64,000 nt of DNA, taken from assembly GCF_036323735.1 (NCBI RefSeq), contig NC_086036.1:38562550-38626549 (forward strand). Direction: 5' to 3'. This DNA comes from Rattus norvegicus. Lineage: Eukaryota > Chordata > Mammalia > Rodentia > Muridae. The notes beneath the pieces are model-generated. The model ran no database searches, had not been told where the DNA came from, and saw only the letters and a program-made list of their open reading frames with translations. Positions 54,891 through 64,000 of the stretch are shown in pieces (position 1 is the stretch's first letter; each line of letters begins with the position of its first letter). The position numbers were made by a program, and so were the translations under genes.

Positions 54891-57800
54891 ATGATACTTA
54901 GAGTCCGTTCCTTAAAATGTTGTTACATATTGAAAAGCACACTCATACAAGCGTGTCCCTTTGGGAACTCACTGAATTCGCCTAGAAATTTTGATTCCAT
55001 TCGTGAAAATTTTTCTATATCCCGAACAGTCCACTTATTACTACTGCGGCCTATTGGGAACTAACCGAATTCACCATGTTACTCAGATTCGGCACATCAA
55101 ATTTTGATAAATCTTTAGAAGTACGCATATTACAAGAGCCTGCTACTGGGAACTAACTGAATTCACAGAGAAACAGTGTTTCCGTACCTTAAAACGTTGC
55201 TCAATCTTGAACAACAAGCTTATTACATGCGAATCCTATTGGGAACCTACTGAATTCACCATGATACTTAGAGTCCGTTCCTTAAAATGTTGTTACATAT
55301 TGAAAAGCACACTCATACAAGCGTGTCCCTTTGGGAACTCACTGAATTCGCCTAAAATTTTGATTCCATTCGTGAAAATTTTTCTATATCCCGAACAGTC
55401 CACTTATTACTACTGCGGCCTATTGGGAACTAACCGAATTCACCATGTTACTCAGATTCGGCACACCAAATTTTGATAAGTCTTTAGAAGTACGCATATT
55501 ACAAGAGCCTGCTACTGGGAACTAACTGAATTCACAGAGAAACAGTGTTTCCGTTCCTAAAAAAGCTGCTCTATCTTGAATAACAAGCTCATTACATGCG
55601 AATCCTATTGGGAACCTACTGAATTCACCATGATACTTAGAGTCCGTTCCTTAAAATGTTGTTACATATTGAAAAGCACACTCACACAAGCATGTCCCAT
55701 TGGGAACTCACTGAATTCGCCTAGAAATTTTGATTCCATTCGTGAAAATTTTTCTATATCCCGAACAGTCCACTTATTACTACCTCGGCCTCTATGGAAC
55801 TAGCCGAATTCACCATGTTACTCAGATTCTGCACACCAAATTTTGATAAGTCTTTAGAAGTACGCATATTACAAAGGCCTGCTACTGGGAACTAACTGAA
55901 TTCACAGAGAAACAGTGTTTCCGTACCTTAAAACGCTGCTCTATCTTGAATAACAAGCTTATTACCTGCGAATCCTATTGGGAACCTACTGAATTCACCA
56001 TGATACTTAGAGTCCGTTCCTTAAAATGTTGTTACATATTGAAAAGCACACTCATACAAGCGTGTCCCTTTGGGAACTCACTGAATTCGCCTAGAAATTT
56101 TGATTCCTTTCGTGAAAATTTTTCTATATCACGAACAGTCCACTTATTACTACTGTGGCCTATTGGGAACTAACCGAATTCACCATGTTACTCAGATTCG
56201 GCACACCAAATTTTGATAAATCTTTAGAAGTACGCATATTACAAGAGCCTGCTACTGGGAACTAACTGAATTCACAGAAAAATAGTGTTTCCGTTCCTTA
56301 AAACGTTGCTCTATCTTGAATAACAAGCTTATTACATGCGAATCCTATTGGCAACCTACTGAATTCACCAATATACTTAGAGTCCGTTCCTTAAAATGTT
56401 GTTACATATTGAAAAGCACACTCATACAAGCATGTCCCATTGGGAACTCACTGAATTCGCCTAGAAATTTTGATTCCATTCGTGAAATTTTTCTATATCC
56501 CGAACAGTCCACTTATTACTACTGCGGCCTATTGGGAACTAACCGAATTCACCATGTTACTCAGATTCCGCACACCAAATTTTGATAAGTCTTTAGAAGT
56601 ACGCATATTACAAAGGCCTGCTACTGGGAACTAACTGAATTCACAGAGAAACAGTGTTTCCGTACCTTAAAACGTTGCTCTATCTTGAACAACAAGCTTA
56701 TTACATGTGAATCCTATTGGGAACCTACTGAATTCACCATGATACTTAGAGTCCGTTCCTTAAAATGTTGTTACATATTGAAAAGCACACTCATACAAGC
56801 ATGTCCCATTGGGAACTCACTGAATTCGCCTAGAAATTTTGATTCCATTCGTGAAATTTTTCTATATCCCGAACAGTCCACTTATTACTACTGCGGCCTA
56901 TTGGGAACTAACCGAATTCACTATGTTACTCAGGTTCATCACACCAAATTTTGATAAATCTTTAGAAGTACGCATATTCCAAGAGCCTGCTACTGGGAAC
57001 TAACTGAATTCACAGAGAAACAGTGTTTCCGTACGTTAAAACGCTGCTCTATCTTGAATAACAAGCTTATTACATGCGAATCCTATTGGGAACCTACTGA
57101 ATTCACCATGATACTTAGAGTCCGTTCCTTAAAATGTTGTTACATATTGAAAAGCACACTCATACAAGCGTGTCCCTTTGGGAACTCACTGAATTCGCCT
57201 AGAAGTTTTGATTCCATTCGTGAAAATTTTTCTATATCCCGAACAGTCCACTTATTACTACTGCGGCCTATTGGGAACTAACCGAATTCACCATGTTACT
57301 CAGATTCGGCACACCAAATTTTGATAAATCTTTAGAAGTACGCATATTACAAGAGCCTGCTACTGGGAACTAACTGAATTCACAGAGAAACAGTGTTTCC
57401 GTACCTTAAAACGTTGCTCAATCTTGAACAACAAGCTTATTACATGCGAATCCTATTGGGAACTTACTGAATTCACCATGATACTTAGAGTCCGTTCCTT
57501 AAAATGTTGTTACATATTGAAAAGCACACTCATACAAGCGTGTCCCTTTGGGAACTCACTGAATTCGCCTAAAATTTTGATTCCATTCGTGAAAATTTTT
57601 CTATATCCCGAACAGTCCACTTATTACTACTGCGGCCTATTGGGAACTAACCGAATTCACCATGTTACTCAGATTCGGCACACCAAATTTTGATAAGTCT
57701 TTAGAAGTACGCATATTACAAGAGCCTGCTACTGGGAACTAACTGAATTCACAGAGAAACAGTGTTTCCGTTCCTAAAAAAGCTGCTCTATCTTGAATAA

Positions 57801-60800
57801 CAAGCTCATTACATGCGAATCCTATTGGGAACCTACTGAATTCACCATGATACTTAGAGTCCGTTCCTTAAAATGTTGTTACATATTGAAAAGCACACTC
57901 ACACAAGCATGTCCCATTGGGAACTCACTGAATTCGCCTAGAAATTTTGATTCCATTCGTGAAAATTTTTCTATATCCCGAACAGTCCACTTATTACTAC
58001 TGCGGCCTATTGGGAACTAACCGAATTCACCATGTTACTCAGATTCGGCACACCAAATTTTGATAAATCTTTAGAATTACGCATATTACAAGAGCCTGCT
58101 ACTGGGAACTAACTGAATTCACAGAGAAACAGTGTTTCCGTTCCTTAAAACGTTGCTCTATCTTGAACAACAAGCTTATTACATGCGAATCCTATTGGGA
58201 ACCTACTGAATTCACCATGATACTTAGAGTCCGTTCCTTAAAATGTTGTTACATATTGAAAAGCACACTCATACAAGCATGTCCCATTGGGAACTCACTG
58301 AATTTGCCTAGAAATTTTGATTCCATTCGTGAAAATTTTTCTATATCCCGAACAGTCCACTTATTACTACTGCGGCCTTTTGGGAACTAACCGAATTCAC
58401 CATGTTACTCAGATTCGGCACACCAAATTTTGATAAATCTTTAGAAGTACGCATACTACAAGAGCCTGCTACTGGGAACTAACTGAATTCACAGAGAAAC
58501 AGTGTTTCCGTTCCTTAAAACGCTGCTCTATCTTGAATAACAAGCTTATTACATGCGAATCCTATTGGGAACCTACTGAATTCACCATGATACTTAGAGT
58601 CCGTTCCTTAAAATGTTGTTACATATTGAAAAGCACACTCATACAAGCATGTCCCATTGGGAACTCACTAAACTCGCCTAGAAATTTTGATTCCATTCGT
58701 GAAAATTTTTCTATATCCCAAACAGTCCACTTATTACTACTGCAGCCTATTGAGAACTAACCGAATTAACCATGTTACTCAGATTCGGCACACCAAATTT
58801 TGATAAATCTTTAGAAGTACGCATATTACAAGAGCCTGCTACTGGGAACTAACTGAAATCACAGAGAAACAGTGTTTCCGTTCCTTAAAACGCTGCTCTA
58901 TCTTGAATAACAAGCTTATTACATGCGAATCCTATTGGGAACCTACTGAATTCACCATGATACTTAGAGTCCGTTCCTTAAAATGTTGTTACATATTGAA
59001 AAGCACACTCATACAAGCATGTCCCATTGGGAACTCACTGAATTCGCCTAGAAATTTTGATTCCATTCGTGAAAATTTTTCTATATCCCGAACAGTCCAC
59101 TTATTACTACTGCGGCCTATTGGGAACTAACCGAATTCACCATGTTACTCAGATTCTGCACACCAAATTTTGATAAGTCTTTAGAAGTACGCATATTACA
59201 AAGGCCTGCTACTGGGAACTAACTGAATTCACAGAGAAACAGTGTTTCCGTACCTTAAAACACTGCTCTATCTTGAATAACAAGCTTATTACCTGCGAAT
59301 CCTATTGGGAACCTACTGAATTCACCATGATACTTAGAGTCCGTTCCTTAAAATGTTGTTACATATTGAAAAGCACACTCATACAAGCGTGTCCCTTTGG
59401 GAACTCACTGAATTCGCCTAGAAATTTTGATTCCTTTCGTGAAAATTTTTCTATATCACGAACAGTCCACTTATTACTACTGTGGCCTATTGGGAACTAA
59501 CCGAATTCACCATGTTACTCAGATTCGGCACACCAAATTTTGATAAATCTTTAGAAGTACGCATATTACAAGAGCCTGCCAATGGGAACTAACTGAATTC
59601 ACAGAAAAATAGTGTTTCCGTTCCTTAAAACGTTGCTCTATCTTGAATAACAAGCTTATTACATGCGAATCCTATTGGCAACCTACTGAATTCACCAATA
59701 TACTTAGAGTCCGTTCCTTAAAATGTTGTTACATATTGAAAAGCACACTCATACAAGCATGTCCCATTGGGAACTCAGTGAATTCGCCTAGAAATTTTGA
59801 TTCCATTCGTGAAAATTTTTCTATATCCCGAACAGTCCACTTATTACTACTGCGGGCTATTGGGAACTAACCGAATTCACCATGTTACTCAGATTCCGCA
59901 CACCAAATTTTGATAAATCTTTAGAAGTACGCATACTACAAGAGCCTGCTACTGGGAACTAACTGAATTCACAGAGAAACAGTGTTTCCGTTCCTTAAAA
60001 CGCTGCTCTATCTTGAATAACAAGCTTATTACATGCGAATCCTATTGGGAACCTACTGAATTCACCATGATACTTAGAGTCCGTTCCTTAAAATGTTGTT
60101 ACATATTGAAAAGCACACTCATACAAGCATGTCCCATTGGGAACTCACTGAATTCGCCTAGAAATTTGATTCCATTCGTGAAAATTTTTCTATATCCCGA
60201 ACAGTCCACTTATTACTACTGCGGCCTATTGGGAACTAACCGAATTCACCATGTTACTCAGATTCGGCACACCAAATTTTGATAAATCTTTAGAAGTACG
60301 CATATTACAAGAGCCTGCTACTGGGAACTAACTGAATTCACAGAGAAACAGTGTTTCCGTACCTTAAAACGCTGCTCTATCTTGAATAACAAGCTTATTA
60401 CATGCGAATCCTATTGGGAACCTACTGAATTCACCATGATACTTAGAGTCCGTTCGTTAAAATGTTGTTACATATTGAAAAGCACACTCATACAAGCATG
60501 TCCCATTGGGAACTCACTGAATTCGCCTAGAAATTTTGATTCCATTCGTGAAAATTTTTCTATATCCCGAACAGTCCACTTATTACTACTGCGGCCTATT
60601 GGGACTAACCGAATTCACCATGTTACTCAGATTCGGCACACCAAATTTTGATAAATCTTTGGAAGTACGCATATTACAAGGGCCTGCTACTGGGAACTAA
60701 CTGAATTCACAGAGAACAGTGTATCCGTTCCTTAAAACGCTGCTCTATCTTGAATAACAAGCTTATTACATGCGAATCCTATTGGGAACCTACTGAATTC

Positions 60801-63800
60801 ACCATGATACTTAGAGTCCGTTCCTTAAAATGTTGTTACATATTGAAAAGCACACTCATACAAGCATGTCCCATTGGGAACTCACTGAATTCGCCTAGAA
60901 GTTTTGATTCCATTCGTGAAAATTTTTCTATATCCCGAACAGTCCACTTATTACTACTGCGGCCTATTGGGAACTAACCGAATTCACCATGTTACTCAGA
61001 TTCGGCACACCAAATTTTGATAAGTCTTTGGAAGTACGCATATTACAAGAGCCTGCTACTGAGAACTAACTGAATTCACAGAGAACAGTGTTTCCGTTCC
61101 TTAAAACGCTGCGCTATCTTGAATAACAAGCTTATTACATGCGAATCCTATTGGGAACCTACTGAATTCGCCATGATACTTAGAGTCCGTTCCTTAAAAT
61201 GTTGTTACATATTGAAAAGCACACTCATACAAGCATGTCCCATTGGGAACTCACTGAATTCGCCTAGAAGTTTTGATTCCATTCGTGAAAATTTTTCTAT
61301 ATCCCGAACAGTCCACTTATTACTATTGCGGCCTATTGGGAACTAACCGAATTCACCATGTTACTCAGATTCGGCACACCAAATTTTGATAAATCTTTAG
61401 AAGTACGCATATTACAAGAGCCTGCTACTGGGAACTAACTGAATTCACAGAGAAACAGAATTTCCGTTCCTAAAAAAGCTGCTCTATCTTGAATAACAAG
61501 CTTATTACATGCGAATCCTAATGGGAACCTACTTAATTCACCATGATACTTAGAGTCCGTTCCTTAAAATGTTGTTACATATTGAAAAGCACACTCACAC
61601 AAGCATGTCCCATTGGGAACTCACTGAATTCGCCTAGAAATTTTGATTCCATTCGTGAAAATTTTTCTATATCCCGAACAGTCCACTTATTACTACTGCG
61701 GCCTATTAGGAACTAACCGAATTCACCATGTTACTCAGATTCGGCACACTAAATTTTGATAAATCTTTAGATTTATGCATATTACAAGAGCCTCCTACTG
61801 GGAACTAACTGAATTTACAGAGAAACAGTGTTTCCGTTCCTTAAAACGTTGCTCTATCTTGAATAACAAGCTTATTACATGCGAATCCTATTGGGAACCT
61901 ACTGAATTCACCATGATACTTAGAGTCCGTTCCTTAAAATGTTGTTACATATTGAAAAGCACACTCATACAAGCATGTCCCATTGGGAACTCACTGAATT
62001 TGCCTAGAAATTTTGATTCCATTCGTGAAAATTTTTCTATATCCCGAACAGTCCACTTATTACTACTGCGGCCTATTGGGAACTAACCGAATTCACCATG
62101 TTACTCAGATTCGGCACACCAAATTGTGATAAGTCTTTAGAAGTACGCATATTACAAAGGCCTGCTACTGGGAACTAACTGAATTCACAGAGAAACAGTG
62201 TTTCCGTACCTTATAACGTTGCTCTATCTTGAACAACAAGCTTATTACATGCGAATCCTATTGGGAACCTCCTGAATTCACCATGATACTTAGAGTCCGT
62301 TCCTTAAAATGTTGTTACTTATTGAAAAGCACACTCATACAAGCATGTCCCATTGGGACCTCACTGAATTCGCCTAGAAATTTTATTCCATTCGTGAAAT
62401 TTTTCTATATCCCGAACAGTCCACTTATTACTACTGCGGCCTATTGGGAACTAACCGAATTCACCATGTTACTCAGATTCGGCACACCAAATTTTGATAA
62501 ATCTTTAGAAGTACGCATATTACAAGAGCCTGCTACTGGGAACTAACTGAATTCACAGAGAAACAGTGTTTCCGTACCTTAAAACGCTGCTCTATCTTGA
62601 ATAACAAGCTTATTACATGCGAATCCTATTGGGAACCTACTGAATTCACCATGACACTTAGAGTCCGTTCCTTAAAATGTTGTTACATATTGAAAAGCAC
62701 ACTCATACAAGCGTGTCCCTTTGGGAACTCAGTGAATTCGCCTAGAAATTTTGATTCCATTCGTGAAAATTTTTCTATATCCCGAACAGTCCACTTATTA
62801 CTACTGCGGCCTATTGGGAACTAACCGAATTCACCATGTTACTCAGATTCCGCACACCAAATTTTGATAAATCTTTAGAAGTACGCATACTACAAGAGCC
62901 TGCTACTGGGAACTAACTGAATTCACAGAGAAACAGTGTTTCCGTTCCTTAAAACGTTGCTCTATCTTGAATAACAAGCTTATTACATGCGAATCCTATT
63001 GGGAACCTACTGAATTCACCATGATACTTAGAGTCCGTTCCTTAAAATATTGTTACATATTGAAAAGCACACTCATACAAGCATGTCCCATTGGGAACTC
63101 ACTGAATTCGCCTAGAAGTTTTGATTCCATTCGTGAAAATTTTTCTATATCCCGAACAGTCCACTTATTACTACTGCGGCCTATTGGGAACTAACCGAAT
63201 TCACCATGTTACTCAGATTCGGCACACCAAATTTTGATAAATCTTTAGAAGTACGCATATTACAAGAGCCTGCTACTGGGAACTAACTGAATTCACAGAG
63301 AAACAGTGTTTCCGTACCTTAAAACGCTGCTCTATCTTGAATAACAAGCTTATTACATGCGAATCCTATTGGGAACCTACTGAATTCACCATGATACTTA
63401 GAGTCCGTTCATTAAAATGTTGTTACATATTGAAAAGCACACTCATACAAGCATGTCCCATTGGGAACTCACTGAATTCGCCTAGAAATTTTGATTCCAT
63501 TCGTGAAAATTTTTCTATATCCCGAACAGTCCACTATTACTACTGCGGGCTATTGGGAACTAACCGAATTCACCATGTTACTCAGATTCGGCACACCAAA
63601 TTTTGATAAATCTTTAGAAGTACGCATATTACAGGAGCCTGCTACTGGGAAATAACTGAATTCACAGAGAAACAGTGTTTCCGTTCCTAAAAAAGCTGCT
63701 CTATCTTGAATAACAAGCTTATTACATGCGAATCCTATTGGGAACCTACTGAATTCACCATGATACTTAGAGTCCGTTCCTTAAAATGTTGTTACATATT

Positions 63801-64000
63801 GAAAAGCACACTCACACAAGCATGTCCCATTGGGAACTCACTGAATTCGCCTAGAAATTTTGATTCCATTCGTGAAAATTTTTCTATATCCCGAACAGTC
63901 CACTTATTACTACTGCGGCCTATTGGGAACTAACCGAATTCACCATGTTACTCAGATTCGGCACACCAAATTTTGATAAATCTTTAGAATTATGCATATT
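54837..64000 (+). repeat. Super-unit copy 2 (D segment, cut by window edge)
   Basis: Anchors 54837, 55207, 55576, 55946, 56316, 56685, 57054, 57424, 57793, 58163, 58533, 58903, 59273, 59643, 60013, 60382, 60750, 61119, 61489, 61859, 62229, 62597, 62967, 63337, 63706 repeat 34878-44041 at +19,959 bp. Even private defects are copied (CTACCTCGGCCTCTATGG near 55780, CAGAATTTCCG near 61457). I found five substitutions over 9.16 kb: 38785/58744 G to A, 42014/61973 A to G, 42360/62319 A to T, 42696/62655 T to C, 43159/63118 A to G. Others may be missed. Confidence 0.9.

Larger units (their letters stand above)
1..64000 (+). repeat. Tandem satellite array, ~370 bp monomer, ~173 copies
   Basis: Every part of the window is the same ~370 bp unit repeated head to tail in one orientation. 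I placed monomers with an anchor, the first T of TTGAATAACAAG near the end of subunit 4 (sometimes GTG, or AACAAC); subunit 1 starts 34 bp after it. Anchors run from 133 to 63706, 173 in all, mean spacing 369.6 bp. Both window edges fall inside subunit 3, so the array continues in both directions. A monomer normally carries four EcoRI sites (GAATTC) 92-93 bp apart and one HindIII site (AAGCTT). No other sequence interrupts it. The family is not one I recognise. A centromeric or heterochromatic location is inferred from array size and higher-order structure only. Confidence 0.98.

Noticed and set aside
133..63933. Repeated 73-117 residue ORFs as genes
   Set aside because: They are one satellite segment repeated about 150 times. 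The period is not a multiple of three, starts are mostly TTG or GTG, and one-base deletions switch the C-terminal frame without being selected against. No signal or domain is visible.
1..64000. CRISPR array or bacterial repeat cluster
   Set aside because: There are no short repeats separated by unique spacers. The 92 bp subunits are related throughout, and there are no cas-like genes.
1..64000. Ribosomal intergenic spacer repeats
   Set aside because: No rRNA coding sequence occurs in 64 kb, and HORs of this kind are not expected of spacer subrepeats.
34878..64000. Assembly duplication as the cause of the 19,959 bp repeat
   Set aside because: Not excluded, but not preferred. The join is a clean hybrid monomer, and the copies differ at five or more bases, which a simple assembly duplication would not produce. 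Read depth would decide.
1..64000. Transposable element or viral insertion
   Set aside because: I looked for breaks in the 370 bp period larger than a few bases and found none, so there is no room for an insert.
1..64000. Naming the species or satellite family
   Set aside because: Monomer length, composition and site content do not match any family I can recall with confidence.

Overview
The whole 64 kb window is one uninterrupted tandem satellite array. About 173 head-to-tail monomers, all on the + strand, recur every 369.6 bp on average (first anchor at 133, 173rd at 63706; most steps are 370 bp, many 369, a few 368). I see no gene, RNA gene, transposon, inversion, assembly gap or unique sequence. 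The many short 73-117 residue reading frames are one satellite segment read over and over. They mostly open at a TTG inside the repeat, and the period (370 = 1 mod 3) cannot keep a frame open. I therefore annotate no CDS.

The source is almost certainly a eukaryotic nuclear chromosome, in a centromeric, pericentromeric or other heterochromatic block. I do not recognise the satellite family and will not name a species. Hand counts on one representative monomer (907-1276) give 142/370 G+C (38.4 %), C in excess of G on the + strand (84 vs 58), and 11 CpG against about 13 expected.

The array is nested at several scales. (1) Each 370 bp monomer is four diverged subunits of 92, 93, 92 and 93 bp, each opening with a shared box (GGGAAC, then GAATTC). 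(2) Subunits 1 and 3 resemble each other, as do 2 and 4, so the monomer looks like a doubled ~185 bp dimer. (3) Monomers form higher-order repeats (HORs): an 8-mer/7-mer pair at 9.0-14.2 kb; 12-mers of 4437 bp and 13-mers of 4806 bp at 15.3-31.6 kb; and 4-, 6-, 9-, 13- and 17-monomer periods at 31.5-54.8 kb. (4) A 54-monomer super-unit of 19,959 bp starts at 34.88 kb and restarts at 54.84 kb, running to the window end nearly unchanged.

Layout: 1-9.0 kb older mosaic; 9.0-14.2 kb block B; 14.2-15.3 kb transition; 15.3-31.6 kb block C, four HOR copies, the last cut short at a chimeric monomer; 31.6-34.9 kb bridging monomers; 34.9-54.8 kb super-unit copy 1 (D then E segments); 54.8-64.0 kb super-unit copy 2 (D only, cut by the window edge). 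Nothing here works as a gene set. The biology is satellite evolution by unequal exchange and possibly chromatin packaging: subunits near half a nucleosome repeat, A-tracts two helical turns apart, and a 13 bp dyad per monomer.
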